From contig JAAENB010001010.1 of assembly GCA_024224995.1 (NCBI GenBank), forward strand, positions 1-36,565: a stretch of 36,565 nt of DNA, in the 5' to 3' direction. Positions 6,913-15,895 of this stretch are shown here, one piece after another; within the stretch, counting starts at the first letter, position 1, and each line of letters opens with the position of its first letter. Origin of the DNA: a bacterium. Its GTDB lineage: Bacteria; Spirochaetota; UBA4802; UBA5550. A program made the position numbers and the translations under genes. Below the pieces are notes generated by a model. It was not told the origin of the DNA and did no database searches. It saw nothing but the letters and a program-made list of their open reading frames with translations.

Positions 6913-7983
6913 CTATTTTTTGATTTTTTGCTTATAGAATTCCAGACTGTGGAGCTGCCATCTGGCAGTGTCGGAATCGCTAAAAAAAGCATATTTCAGT
7001 GTGGATGAGATTATTTTTAATGATTTAAATGCCGGAATGATATAAAATTCTTCTTTCCCGGTTTCAATATTTTTACTAATAAACCGTTCATTATTGGAAT
7101 ATACTACCTGGCAGCCTTTGCGGTTTTTATATATCCGGCTTTTAAAGAGATTATACCCCTCCGGAACAGTACAGATTATTTTGCTTTCATAGGGAGCCAC
7201 GGTGGACCATTTCCGGACTTCTCCGTCTTCTCCAAGGGCATACAAACAATCATCCTCTTCAGCAAATACCAGGTCTTCTACTTTTTTGTCAACCGTCCGG
7301 GTTTGCAGGAGTTCAATGTTCTCTTTAATTGCGAATAATGCTATTGTTGTATCGCCTTCTTCATCAGTGCTAAGCGCTGCTGCCGCGAAATCAAGCTCAT
7401 GGTGAATTGCCAGGGGACTTATTGTTGTTGTTTTAATTGAAGCTTCGGAAAAAGCGTATTTTTTCTCTTCCGTTTCATCGTCTATTATTCTCGTTTTTAC
7501 GACATCTTCAAAAAAATATGAAAATATCATTTTGTTGGAATTCAATGCCACATTCAGTACATCATGATCATACGCGGGCAGCGACAGGATCTTATTCTTA
7601 CTGTTAAAATCCCACAGGGTCAGGGCTTTTTGATCACTGCTGTATCGAACCAGCCTGCTGCTGTCGGGTGAATAGGCTAATTTGAACGGCCACTCCCGTA
7701 CTCCGTAAAAAGACTCTCCCGACTTTATGGAATACCCTTCCATGACCATATACTTTTCCAGTTCCGGTATTGTGACAACTTCCACATCTCCCTTTATATT
7801 GACCCTGGTAAAGTATGTATCGTCCGGTGAAAACCGAAAATCGATGATTGGATATTCATATATATCAGTGTTTAAGACGGTTAATACCGGGTACTGGTAC
7901 CCGGGCAAGGAGACCGGTTTTTGCGCGGTCAAACAGGATAAAAGACCAAAAATAAATATAAGATATAATACCCGGATTTTCAT
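6913..7983 (-). CDS. Secreted WD40-like beta-propeller protein
   Basis: About 356 residues, with a signal sequence (MKIRVLYLIFIFGLLSC) ending in a possible lipobox Cys. The body has repeated beta-propeller-like blades: SPDDTYFTRV, SPDSSRLVRYSS followed by LTLWDF, and EEDDCLYALGEDGEVRKWS. These resemble degenerate WD40 blades. No catalytic site is seen; a binding or scaffold role in the periplasm is likely. The open frame begins 27 bases earlier (8010), but the basic MKIR start gives a better signal peptide; neither start has a strong ribosome site. It lies downstream of the SGNH esterase on the same strand with a very short gap, so the two are probably co-transcribed. Confidence 0.7.
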   Translation of the reverse strand: MKIRVLYLIFIFGLLSCLTAQKPVSLPGYQYPVLTVLNTDIYEYPIIDFRFSPDDTYFTRVNIKGDVEVVTIPELEKYMVMEGYSIKSGESFYGVREWPFKLAYSPDSSRLVRYSSDQKALTLWDFNSKNKILSLPAYDHDVLNVALNSNKMIFSYFFEDVVKTRIIDDETEEKKYAFSEASIKTTTISPLAIHHELDFAAAALSTDEEGDTTIALFAIKENIELLQTRTVDKKVEDLVFAEEDDCLYALGEDGEVRKWSTVAPYESKIICTVPEGYNLFKSRIYKNRKGCQVVYSNNERFISKNIETGKEEFYIIPAFKSLKIISSTLKYAFFSDSDTARWQLHSLEFYKQKIKK

Positions 7984-8022
7984 GGGATAAGCATGAAAGA
8001 TACCGGTCATTTGTCAAACATT

Positions 8023-8721
8023 TTACCCCCGGTCCAGTCTCTTTTTCAGGGCTTTAAACCACTTTACCGCCAGTTTCTCTTCGCCGTTCTCATTGGGATG
8101 GATCCCGTCATAGGTATCCATGCTGGTGTAAAATCCCCTGTACTGATCCACAATAACAAGCGGTGAATTCTTCTTGTTCAGTTTTTGAGGCAGTTTTTTT
8201 ATTTTTTTATTAAGATCTTTGATCGTTTCCTGTACTCCTTTATATTTGTTTGGAGTTACTGTTGATAAAAAGATCTTTACCTCGGGATTGACTTTGCGGA
8301 GTTTCGCGATTATCCCTTTTATATCCTGTATCGTTTCTCTGTTGCTCTGCCTGTTCAGGATATCATTTGTTCCAACTTGCAGCAGCACAATATCGGGCCT
8401 GTTAAATTTCAGCCACCGGGGCAGCCCTGCCAGGAGCTGATCGGCCCTGCTGCCTCCGTGCCCTTCATGATCAAAATCAAAATCCTTTTTCGGCGGTCCG
8501 CCCTCATAATTTGTCGTTTGCGATCCGATGAAATTCACCCGGAACCCGCTTTCTTTTAGTTTATGATATAAAACCCGCCTGTAGGTGTTATGCTTCTTAC
8601 TGCCGTGAGTGATTGAATCCCCCAGGGGCATGATCTTTATTGTCTGTTCCCGGCTGCTCTCCAGTGAACAGGATACCAACAGAAAAAGAAGCACTCCTGT
8701 TAGAGCCGATTGCTTTTTCAT
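8023..8721 (-). CDS. SGNH/GDSL hydrolase lipoprotein
   Basis: Predicted envelope-bound esterase, most like carbohydrate acetyl esterases of the SGNH group. Seen from the chosen start: a lipoprotein signal ending LLFLLVSC (Cys at residue 18), block I GDSITHG at 34-40 with the nucleophile Ser36, GHGG at 87-90, the block III GTND at 117-120, and near the end block V DGIHPN with the catalytic Asp and His. All four SGNH elements are present. The start at 8721 is set by GGAG nine bases upstream; an in-frame ATG 27 bases earlier lacks support. Likely job: deacetylating a polysaccharide or peptidoglycan component. Confidence 0.88.
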   Translation of the reverse strand: MKKQSALTGVLLFLLVSCSLESSREQTIKIMPLGDSITHGSKKHNTYRRVLYHKLKESGFRVNFIGSQTTNYEGGPPKKDFDFDHEGHGGSRADQLLAGLPRWLKFNRPDIVLLQVGTNDILNRQSNRETIQDIKGIIAKLRKVNPEVKIFLSTVTPNKYKGVQETIKDLNKKIKKLPQKLNKKNSPLVIVDQYRGFYTSMDTYDGIHPNENGEEKLAVKWFKALKKRLDRG

Positions 8722-8809
8722 ACGAAAAAACTCCTTTATTAAATTCAAAACCCTGCCTGGTTATTATCGGCATATTTCCGGAGCTTATTATTTATAAAGA
8801 ATTTTTTTC

Positions 8810-9835
8810 TTAAAAGAAAATTCCGCAGTAGATCCCTGCTGAGAACTGCCTGCCGGAGAGTTCATTATCAATCGTTGCGCTGTCTCCCAGGTTCGCTTCG
8901 GAGGTTGTTGCGTAGTATACCTGCGTTTGTTCTCCAACAGTGTCGACAAGAAGAGAATCGAGGTATAGTTTGATATAGAAATAAGAAGAGAAATAATACT
9001 GCGCCCGGAGATTAATTAGAAAAGCAGTCCCCGAACTTTTACCGGTCATTTTTTTCGACCGCAGGATATGATCGTCCACATCATTGGCAATAACATACGG
9101 AGAAAACCCCAGTCTTCCGGAGACGATAAAATCATTCGTAATAGAAACCTCCGGTGAAAGTACCAGGTAGGGAATAAAATATTCCACATCATAGGTTATA
9201 CCGGTTCCGCTAATATACGTATGACCGGAATACTGACTGGAAAGATTCCCGGAATACCTGCTGTAAGATGGATAGCTCTGGTCAAGGTTGCTAATATCAA
9301 ACTGCATATTTTGATAGAACAGGCCGGCACCAAAATAGCATGAGACTTTTCTCCGGTGGATTATATTAAATTGCACATCGCCGTCTATCATAAATGAATT
9401 AAGACTTGAATCACTCTCGGAGAAAACATCCAGAGATTTGGAATCTGCCCAGTAATTACCTGCACTAAACCAGATCCCCCAATCGGAATCTTCCATTTTT
9501 CCGGAAGAACTATTAATACTTTTCTTTCCGTTTACGTGAAGCCGTACGGTGTCTGAGAAGGTCAATTCCACATCAAGGGATGCCATAAATACATTAAGCG
9601 GAAATTCAAGTTGACTTATGGGATCTACGCTCTGACCGATTGCCCCATTATTATTATCGACAACAGTTCCCCCAATCCGGTATAGAGCATATCCAAAAAA
9701 CCGGTCTACTCCCAGTTCGAGATTAACGGATGTTCCATTTTTTTTGCTTTTCCGGGCAAGAGAACCGGTTTGAGCCGATAGTTCATTGCAGATAAATATC
9801 GAGAATATACATATAATTATTAGCTTTAGCTTCAT
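8810..9835 (-). CDS. Outer-membrane beta-barrel-like protein, hypothetical
   Basis: Not assigned to a named family. A cleavable signal peptide (hydrophobic run to about residue 20, then SAQTGSL) is followed by roughly 320 residues of alternating polar and hydrophobic strands rich in Gly, Tyr, Ser and Asn. The protein ends in FSAGIYCGIFF, a terminal aromatic as in barrel proteins inserted by the BAM complex. Ribosome-site spacing decides the start: AAGGA abuts the first in-frame ATG directly but sits six bases before the second, so 9835 is preferred. It follows another barrel-like gene by 16 bases; the pair probably form an operon. Confidence 0.68.
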   Translation of the reverse strand: MKLKLIIICIFSIFICNELSAQTGSLARKSKKNGTSVNLELGVDRFFGYALYRIGGTVVDNNNGAIGQSVDPISQLEFPLNVFMASLDVELTFSDTVRLHVNGKKSINSSSGKMEDSDWGIWFSAGNYWADSKSLDVFSESDSSLNSFMIDGDVQFNIIHRRKVSCYFGAGLFYQNMQFDISNLDQSYPSYSRYSGNLSSQYSGHTYISGTGITYDVEYFIPYLVLSPEVSITNDFIVSGRLGFSPYVIANDVDDHILRSKKMTGKSSGTAFLINLRAQYYFSSYFYIKLYLDSLLVDTVGEQTQVYYATTSEANLGDSATIDNELSGRQFSAGIYCGIFF

Positions 9836-9851
9836 ACTCATTCCTTCTATA

Positions 9852-10523
9852 TTAATAAAAAACCGTTATCCCGGCATTAATCATGAGGCAGAAAGAGGAT
9901 AAATATTCATCATCATCCAATTGTATTAGATTGGGAAATCCTATCTGAAACTCTAGTCCGGCATTTAATCTGAGATCTTTAGATAGGGGAATGGATAATC
10001 CCACTCCGGTCAGGAGACCATAATCATTATTATAGTCATATATAATGCCTCTTTTTTTAACATCTTCAATATGTATTGAGGTAGTAGCTGAATATTTGTC
10101 ATCGATATACCACTTTGAATCTTTGTTAATGAGCCCGTAGAATCCGCCTACATCGAAGTATAATAGTTTATAGAGACCTCGATACCTGAGAGTAAAATTT
10201 TTAAAACTAAGATTAATTGTATTGATATACCTTTCTCCCAGGTTAAACTCAATAGGCTTGGAAACATATTCGACTCCAAGAAGGATTTGAGAAGACAATT
10301 TCGCCCCCCAGGGTTTACCGGCAATAAAAATCCCCAGTTGGACTCCTACTAAATACCCACTATTTGGTTGAGACTCTCCCCCTTTAAGTTCTCCAACGGA
10401 ATCCGATACTCCATAACCGCCATCAATATTCAGGCTGAACGAATCGCCACGGCAAAACCCTTCCTGCTGCATATAGAATATTGAGAAGATAAGAATAGAT
10501 ATGATGATAATTATTTTTTTCAT
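9852..10523 (-). CDS. Outer-membrane beta-barrel-like protein, hypothetical
   Basis: A 223-residue protein with a lysine-led, isoleucine-rich signal peptide, then a small barrel-like body: SFSLNIDGGYGVSDS at the start and FCLMINAGITVFY at the end, with a terminal Tyr. Repeated strands such as KPWGAKLSSQILLGVEY suggest eight to ten strands, near the size of an OmpA- or OmpW-like barrel; no family signature was recognised. No clear Shine-Dalgarno precedes the ATG. It is the first gene of a pair with the next barrel protein, divergent from the histidine phosphatase. Confidence 0.65.
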   Translation of the reverse strand: MKKIIIIISILIFSIFYMQQEGFCRGDSFSLNIDGGYGVSDSVGELKGGESQPNSGYLVGVQLGIFIAGKPWGAKLSSQILLGVEYVSKPIEFNLGERYINTINLSFKNFTLRYRGLYKLLYFDVGGFYGLINKDSKWYIDDKYSATTSIHIEDVKKRGIIYDYNNDYGLLTGVGLSIPLSKDLRLNAGLEFQIGFPNLIQLDDDEYLSSFCLMINAGITVFY

Positions 10524-10581
10524 ATTAGGTGGAACAATAAACGCAGGGAAGGAAAACGGTAAAGTCTTTTAAAAAAAATGT

Positions 10582-10603
10582 GTAGGGACAAATTTGTACC
10601 TAC
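10582..10603. promoter_or_regulatory. 22-bp near-perfect palindrome in a divergent promoter region
   Basis: GTAGGGACAAA at 10582-10592 faces TTTGTACCTAC at 10593-10603, with 10 of 11 positions complementary. It lies between the divergent barrel protein (start 10523) and histidine phosphatase (start 10706) genes. An operator or a small dispersed hairpin are both possible. Confidence 0.45.
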
Positions 10604-10640
10604 TTTTGCAGGCGAAGAATCAAAAAACCAATAAAACATC

Positions 10641-10669
10641 TTGACCACAGGTATATAAACCGTTATTAT
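10641..10669 (+). promoter_or_regulatory. Promoter of the histidine phosphatase gene
   Basis: TTGACC at 10641-10646, a 17-base spacer and TATTAT at 10664-10669. The start of transcription would be near 10676, leaving a 30-base leader. Confidence 0.55.
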
Positions 10670-10705
10670 TGGCAAAATTTAATTAAATCACCGGGGCACA
10701 CAACT

Positions 10706-11374
10706 ATGAACTACATTCCCATGGAACTTCTCCCGCAGGAAGGAAGAGTTGCCATAATCATGAGACACGCGGAACGGGACCCGGTAATCGATTTTAAAAG
10801 TATCATTACTGCCATGCTTACCCCGCAGGGGCAAAAGGACGCGCGTGAACTTGGCCGGGAGCTGGCGGAATTTCCTCCCATTAGCGCGAACCCCGTGCAA
10901 ATATATCATAGTCCCATTCCCCGGTGCCAGGAGACTGCGGAACACCTGTATACGGGCTTAAAAAACGAGCACAATTCCGTTGAAATCGCCGGAAGAAATG
11001 ACGATGTAGGAACTCCATACTTTGTGGGAGCAGTCGATTCATTTAAAAAACTGGCGCTTCAATTTGATATGGATGTTATTGTTAGAAAATGGTTTAACGG
11101 AGAACTTCCGGATACGGTGCTGCTGCCGCCGGAGCAGGCCGCGCTGATCCAGCTCCGGGTACTAATTGATCACCTGAAAAACGAGACCGGTTCATCAATA
11201 TATATATCTCATGACTGGAACATCATGCTGCTGCGGGAATACTATTTTGGTCTCAGGCATGAAGATATCGGTCCTCCCGATTTTCTCGATGGAATCGCCG
11301 CATATATTCAGTCAAATGAATTGCATCTTCAATACCACGAACATCACAGCATAATACCACTTCCGCTTAAATAA
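10706..11374 (+). CDS. Histidine phosphatase superfamily protein
   Basis: A 222-residue cytoplasmic protein with no signal peptide. Seen: MRHAERDP at residues 19-26, holding the phospho-accepting His21 and its Arg partner; LTPQGQKDARELGREL; a second arginine site in YHSPIPRCQETAEH at 67-80; and ISHDWN at 168-172 with the second catalytic His169. The HD pair there recalls branch 2 acid phosphatases, while the length is closer to branch 1 (phosphoglycerate-mutase-like). The substrate is probably a small phosphate ester. It is monocistronic, with a promoter just upstream and a long inverted repeat downstream. Only a weak GGGG ribosome site precedes the ATG. Confidence 0.82.
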   Translation: MNYIPMELLPQEGRVAIIMRHAERDPVIDFKSIITAMLTPQGQKDARELGRELAEFPPISANPVQIYHSPIPRCQETAEHLYTGLKNEHNSVEIAGRNDDVGTPYFVGAVDSFKKLALQFDMDVIVRKWFNGELPDTVLLPPEQAALIQLRVLIDHLKNETGSSIYISHDWNIMLLREYYFGLRHEDIGPPDFLDGIAAYIQSNELHLQYHEHHSIIPLPLK

Positions 11375-11400
11375 AGTTCGGTCGTGTCTTATCCGTAATT

Positions 11401-11512
11401 CGGAATGTAAATTATGCCGGGAGTGATGCCTCGGCAGGTTGTGAGGCTGTTTGAGCGAAGCGAGTTCCGAACGTTCTGCGGAGGTATTACTCCCGGCAAA
11501 ATTTACATTCCG
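11401..11512. repeat. 32-bp inverted repeat with the same conserved loop as 1113-1198
   Basis: Arms 11401-11432 and 11481-11512 pair at 29 of 32 positions; two of the three differences are G/A changes that still allow G-U pairing in RNA. The 48-base loop contains TGTGAGGCTGTTTGAGCG then AAGCGAGTTCCG, nearly identical to the minus-strand reading of the loop at 1140-1171. The stem sequence is unrelated to that of the other element. It lies between the histidine phosphatase and the promoter of the metallophosphoesterase. Confidence 0.85.
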
Positions 11513-11528
11513 GGTTGATATCTATTTC

Positions 11529-11557
11529 TTGACAACAATACGGAGAAGCGGTATTAT
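11529..11557 (+). promoter_or_regulatory. Consensus-like promoter of the metallophosphoesterase
   Basis: Perfect TTGACA at 11529-11534, a 17-base spacer and TATTAT at 11552-11557. The predicted start near 11564 gives a 30-base leader with GGGAAAG before the ATG. Confidence 0.7.
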
Positions 11558-11593
11558 TACAAAAAACGATAATAAAACAGGTGGGAAAGAACA

Positions 11594-12760
11594 ATGAAGA
11601 TTGTGATGTTTCTGGTTTTTATCAGCACTGCCATTACCATATACAGCTTACTGAACTACTATTTTATTCGAAAGCATAAAAATATTATCACCCTTAAATC
11701 TCTTCCCCGTATCCTGTTTAGGCTGGTCCTTATTACCATTATCCTTACCCCCATTCTTACGATAATTTTCAGCTGGAACAATATTCCCGTAATGGCCGCC
11801 TTTACCGGTTTTCCCGGGTACAGCTGGATAGCCTTCCTCTTCCTGTTTCTCATGATCCACGGCACTGCCGATATTATCCTTTTTATAGTAGAAAAAGCCG
11901 GTGTTTCTCCCCCTGCCCACCTGGCGCGCCGTATCTTTATTGTAACAATGCTCTTGAGTATCGCGGTCCTGGTTTTCGGCTATCATGAAGCCCGGCAGAT
12001 CCGGGTAGAACGGCTTACGATTAAAACAACGAAACTGCCGCCCGAGGCAAAACCGATCCGGATCCTGCAGCTTTCCGATATTCATTTTAGCCCGGTCATT
12101 AGTGTTGAAACCGCCCAACAAATAAAAGAAATAACCCTGAAAGAAATGCCCGATATTATTGTGTCTACAGGAGATCTTCTGGACCGCGGAATTCTGGAAG
12201 GGGAACAGGTAAACGCCGTAATGAAATCCCTCAAGGCTCCCCTGGGAAAAATAGCCGTTCCCGGGAACCATGAATTTTTTGCCGGTATAAAAAACAGCAC
12301 GGAATTCACCAAAAAGGCCGGATTTACCATGCTCAGAAATGAAGCCATAACTATTTCCGGCATCCTGAATATTGCCGGTGTGGATGACCCTGCTGCGAAA
12401 CGAACGCTCCTGGAAACCCTGCCGGGAACCCGGCCGCTCCCGGAAAAAGAAATCCTCTCCCCCCTCGATTCCGGCAAATATACCATTCTCTTAAAACACC
12501 AGCCCCGGATCGACAGTGAAAGCCGGGCCCTTTTCGACTTGCAGCTCTCGGGCCATACTCATGCCGGGCAGATTTTCCCCTTTACCCTCATCGTAAAGCT
12601 GGTATTCCCCTACCTTTGCGGCTTATACGAGATCGACGACAACACAAAGCTCTATGTTAACCGGGGTACGGGCACCTGGGGGCCTCCCTTCAGATTCCTT
12701 GCTCCCCCGGAAATTACCGTAATTGACCTGGTGCCGGAAGAGCGGCAAACTCAAAAATAA
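11594..12760 (+). CDS. Membrane-anchored calcineurin-like metallophosphoesterase (YkuE-like)
   Basis: A 388-residue protein with about four N-terminal membrane helices (roughly residues 3-20, 40-60, 78-100 and 113-130), then a two-metal phosphoesterase domain. Seen in order: SDIHFS with D162/H164, STGDLLDRG with D194, GNHE at 224-227, KHQP at 301-304 and SGHTHAGQ at 319-326, covering all metal ligands. Relatives include YkuE and LpxH-like enzymes. A lipid- or envelope-associated phosphoester is the likely substrate, but the family is diverse. It is transcribed from its own strong promoter and is convergent with the solute-binding lipoprotein 16 bases downstream. Confidence 0.88.
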   Translation: MKIVMFLVFISTAITIYSLLNYYFIRKHKNIITLKSLPRILFRLVLITIILTPILTIIFSWNNIPVMAAFTGFPGYSWIAFLFLFLMIHGTADIILFIVEKAGVSPPAHLARRIFIVTMLLSIAVLVFGYHEARQIRVERLTIKTTKLPPEAKPIRILQLSDIHFSPVISVETAQQIKEITLKEMPDIIVSTGDLLDRGILEGEQVNAVMKSLKAPLGKIAVPGNHEFFAGIKNSTEFTKKAGFTMLRNEAITISGILNIAGVDDPAAKRTLLETLPGTRPLPEKEILSPLDSGKYTILLKHQPRIDSESRALFDLQLSGHTHAGQIFPFTLIVKLVFPYLCGLYEIDDNTKLYVNRGTGTWGPPFRFLAPPEITVIDLVPEERQTQK

Positions 12761-12775
12761 AGGCTCTTTAGCGGA

Positions 12776-13633
12776 CTATTGATTCCCGGGCTTATTTAAG
12801 ATCCGCGTGATTGTTCCGTCGGCCTTCATGCTTCGTATGGCTGCATTTATCTTCGGCAAGAGCGCGACCCGGGCGGATTTTTTTGAAAAGGCCATATAAC
12901 AAACAGCATTCTTCACCGCTTTTGCCGCAGGAGTCGCACCCCTGGCAGGGGCGATCTTCCCCCGGAACTCCGGATTTTTTAGTATGATATGTTCAGCAAC
13001 GGTTTTGTTGATTATAATTATATCAACCCTGTTATAGACCAGTTTCCGTACATTCTGTATATCCGTTTTCACCTCATCAGTTTTATACCGGTACTTCTTC
13101 GCGGCTTTCCAAAAGGAGTCCCCGTAATTGAAGCCCGCGATTATTCCTACCCGGTATGTTTTAAGCTCCTCCCACCTGGTCCAGGTAAATTTTTTCATCC
13201 GCTCAACGGAATAATAAACAAGATAGGGATCAACAAACAGGGGCTCGGAAAAGACCATATATTCTTCACGCTCTTTATTTTTTGTTATAAGCCAGATAGC
13301 GTCTTTTCCCCCGGTTTTCATTTGAGCAAGGCAGCGCTTCCAGGGATACAGGGTCATTTCAAAAGGCACTCCCGCACGGGTAAATACTTTCCTGGTTACG
13401 GCAACGGCGTATCCCCCTGTTGGCTCTTTTCCCTCAACTCCTTCATTAAAAGGAGGCCACACATCTCCGGTTAAATGCAGTACCTGGTCTTCCGGCACGG
13501 GTTGTGAGAGTACCGGCGAAGTATGCCGGTTTTGAGGAACCGTTTCACTGCTTTTTTCTCCACAATGAACAAACACCGTTATGAGGAGCGGCAATACCTT
13601 AAAAAGTTTTTTCACTTCCGGTTTCATTTTCAT
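12776..13633 (-). CDS. Amino-acid-type periplasmic solute-binding lipoprotein (SBP_bac_3)
   Basis: A 285-residue protein with a lipoprotein signal (Cys24 in VFVHCGEKSS) and a family 3 solute-binding fold: LTGDVWPPFNEG at the start of the mature domain, GGYAVAVTRKVF, YPWKRCLAQMKTG, and the second lobe with VGIIAGFNYGDSF. No ABC permease or ATPase lies beside it, so it is an orphan binding protein. It may feed a distant transporter or act as a sensor; such orphans are common. A second in-frame ATG two codons later is an equally good start. No clear ribosome site is visible. It is divergent from the TonB receptor. Confidence 0.82.
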   Translation of the reverse strand: MKMKPEVKKLFKVLPLLITVFVHCGEKSSETVPQNRHTSPVLSQPVPEDQVLHLTGDVWPPFNEGVEGKEPTGGYAVAVTRKVFTRAGVPFEMTLYPWKRCLAQMKTGGKDAIWLITKNKEREEYMVFSEPLFVDPYLVYYSVERMKKFTWTRWEELKTYRVGIIAGFNYGDSFWKAAKKYRYKTDEVKTDIQNVRKLVYNRVDIIIINKTVAEHIILKNPEFRGKIAPARGATPAAKAVKNAVCYMAFSKKSARVALLPKINAAIRSMKADGTITRILNKPGNQ

Positions 13634-13706
13634 AACAGGTACAAAACTAAAACCGTTTTATTTAAAACGCAAGCAGTTTATTGTTGAAAATAAATGCTTT
13701 TTTTTA

Positions 13707-13735
13707 TTGATTTCTTCAAAGAAGAATGGTATTAT
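13707..13735 (+). promoter_or_regulatory. TonB receptor promoter with an operator-like palindrome
   Basis: TTGATT at 13707-13712, a 17-base spacer and TATTAT at 13730-13735. The spacer is filled by the perfect inverted repeat TTCTTC-AAA-GAAGAA (13712-13726), placed where a repressor would block polymerase. The +1 would be near 13742, 23 bases before the GTG start. Confidence 0.5.
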
Positions 13736-13764
13736 AATTACAAAAGACGCAAGGAAGTACAGCA

Positions 13765-15822
13765 GTGGTAAAATTAAATACTGTTTCAAAATTATTAATA
13801 CTATTATTATGCGTAAACACGTCCCTCCTCTTTTCCAGGGAAAATGAACCTGAGAATAATAATAATGAAAATCTTGACAATTTATTTAAAATAAGTATTC
13901 AGGAGCTGCTGGAAGTAAAGATTACAACACCGGGAAAACGGGAGCAAAAATCCGGGGATGTTCCGTATTCCGTTTATGTTATTACGAGTAAAGAAATTAA
14001 TGAAATGGGATATTCCACAATAATAGAGGCGTTAAACACAGTGCCGGGATTTAACGTCCTGGTCGATTATCGCTGGAACCCCACGGTAGTACGCGGATTT
14101 TATTCCGGTTTTAACGAAAGACTGCTCTTTCTTGTGGACGGCCAGGCCACAACATCAAAATCCGACAATTCTACAATTTACGGGTATGCCGCCCCCATTG
14201 ACATTCGAAACGTGGAACGAATTGAGATTATTCGCGGTCCGGGTTCTGCCATATACGGTAGCGGCGCGTTTTTAGGAGTGGTAAATGTTATTTCCAAAAG
14301 TCCCGGTACGGAAGAGCTTGTGGTACAGGCCGGGAGTTCCATCATGCGCCCGGTTTCCGAAAATGCCATTGGCCCCAGTGGCGGGTTTGTTTCCATCGCT
14401 AAAAATATTGGGGATTTAATGCTGCGGGTTTCGGGCTCCGGTGTCTACTCCGGGGGACATGATATCGGCCTGCACTTTCCCTCTGGTGCCCCGCCGGGGT
14501 ATACTCAAAGTGACGGTACCGCTGATGGCTATAACACGCTCCGGGATGTGAAAGGCTCTATGCAGTTATCTTATGATACTCTTTCTATTCATGTGTATCA
14601 CAGCAGAACAAAAATTGGATGGGCTGCGTCTACCTATTGGGTTGATTTTAATAATCATGAGAATTACGGCAATCATATTACAACGCTTGTCCAGGGAAAA
14701 TATAAACACTCTTTTTCCGACAAACTGTTCCTCAGCAACCGCTCCTATGGCAATTTTTACGAACAGACCTGGCACGGACTGTATAACGGGGTCTTATGGA
14801 CCGGGCCCGGAGGCGCGGAAGCAGTCTATGGCGGAAAAAACTACGGCTCGGAACTGGAGCTGCGCTTTATTCCAATAAAGGATCTTTCCCTGGGCAATTG
14901 CTTTGAATTTACCTATAATCACAATATCCGGTCCGTTCAAATAGAACGGTCCTTTTATAATTTTTCGTTTTATAGTGTTGTAGATTACACGGTCACGAAA
15001 TGGCTCCTTACCCATGCCGGTATTCGTATTGAAAAATTTTCATATGAAGATGAACCGGTCTTTATTCCCAGGGCATCGATTTTACTAAAACCTTTTGACG
15101 AAACGGTTTTTAAGATCATTTACGGAAGGGCTTTTTTGGCTCCCAGCATCTGGGAGCTTGATGTGGCAGACAAAGTTTCCGCCTATACCGGTTCCGCGAT
15201 AAGCCTGAAACCCGAAATCAATGATTCCTTTGAAACGGTTTTCGACTGGATTATTAGCGATTTCATTTCCTCTTCTTTATCGTTATTTTATATGAGCATT
15301 AAAGACGCCAGAGATATATACGACAGCGGCAGCAGCGATGGTTCGGGAAGTTACGCGTATAACTCCGCTAACGTGAGAACGTCCAAAGGGATAGAATGGC
15401 AGGGCCGGGTTATATTCCCTCTGGATATATCGTTATGGCTGGGAATCAGTTATTCCATGGCCACGGAAAAAGACGCGAATACCGGTGTAAATTCGAACCT
15501 CTACGGGCTGTCGGAAGTGCTGGGATATGTTAAAGTACGGGTTCCCCTGTATAAAAAAATGACGTGGTCATTCGCGGGGAAGTATGTGAGCCCCTCAAAT
15601 AACCAGGCAAAGGAAAGGATCGACGCCGCGTATTTAATCGATACCTCCTTTTTATGGCCCCATATGCTGGTCAAGGGCCTGGGTTTACGACTAAAAATAA
15701 ATAATATTTTTGATATTAAGAATTATTCTCCGCCGGTAAAGGATCTTGCCGGGGTTGTAGACAAAGTTCCTCACCCCGGTAGAAATATTTCTCTCAGTTT
15801 GATGTATGAACATACATTGTAA
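13765..15822 (+). CDS. TonB-dependent outer-membrane receptor
   Basis: Active-transport receptor for a siderophore, vitamin or similar ligand, driven by TonB-ExbBD. Seen: a signal peptide (LLILLLCVNTSLLFS), an N-terminal segment ISIQELLEVKITTPGKREQ, a plug domain at about residues 60-175 (VITSKEINEMGYSTIIEAL, VERIEIIRGPGSAIYGSGA, VVNVISKSPG) and a C-terminal barrel of about 500 residues. At 685 residues it is full length. The gene starts with GTG, chosen because AAGGAAG lies seven bases before it. A palindrome in its promoter suggests repression by a metal or ligand sensor. No TonB or transport genes lie beside it, so the ligand is unknown. Confidence 0.92.
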   Translation: MVKLNTVSKLLILLLCVNTSLLFSRENEPENNNNENLDNLFKISIQELLEVKITTPGKREQKSGDVPYSVYVITSKEINEMGYSTIIEALNTVPGFNVLVDYRWNPTVVRGFYSGFNERLLFLVDGQATTSKSDNSTIYGYAAPIDIRNVERIEIIRGPGSAIYGSGAFLGVVNVISKSPGTEELVVQAGSSIMRPVSENAIGPSGGFVSIAKNIGDLMLRVSGSGVYSGGHDIGLHFPSGAPPGYTQSDGTADGYNTLRDVKGSMQLSYDTLSIHVYHSRTKIGWAASTYWVDFNNHENYGNHITTLVQGKYKHSFSDKLFLSNRSYGNFYEQTWHGLYNGVLWTGPGGAEAVYGGKNYGSELELRFIPIKDLSLGNCFEFTYNHNIRSVQIERSFYNFSFYSVVDYTVTKWLLTHAGIRIEKFSYEDEPVFIPRASILLKPFDETVFKIIYGRAFLAPSIWELDVADKVSAYTGSAISLKPEINDSFETVFDWIISDFISSSLSLFYMSIKDARDIYDSGSSDGSGSYAYNSANVRTSKGIEWQGRVIFPLDISLWLGISYSMATEKDANTGVNSNLYGLSEVLGYVKVRVPLYKKMTWSFAGKYVSPSNNQAKERIDAAYLIDTSFLWPHMLVKGLGLRLKINNIFDIKNYSPPVKDLAGVVDKVPHPGRNISLSLMYEHTL

Positions 15823-15829
15823 ATTTTGC

Positions 15830-15858
15830 TTGATATTTCGTTTGGATACTATTAAACT
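15830..15858 (+). promoter_or_regulatory. Promoter of the MORN lipoprotein
   Basis: TTGATA at 15830-15835, a 17-base spacer and TAAACT at 15853-15858, in the gap after the TonB receptor. Spacing is ideal; the -10 is only moderate. Confidence 0.4.
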
Positions 15859-15895
15859 TTTAAAATTATCCAAAAAAATATTAAGGAACAGGCAT

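Noticed and set aside
11648..12486. Long minus-strand open frames inside the metallophosphoesterase
   Set aside because: They are antisense shadows of a gene with complete catalytic motifs.
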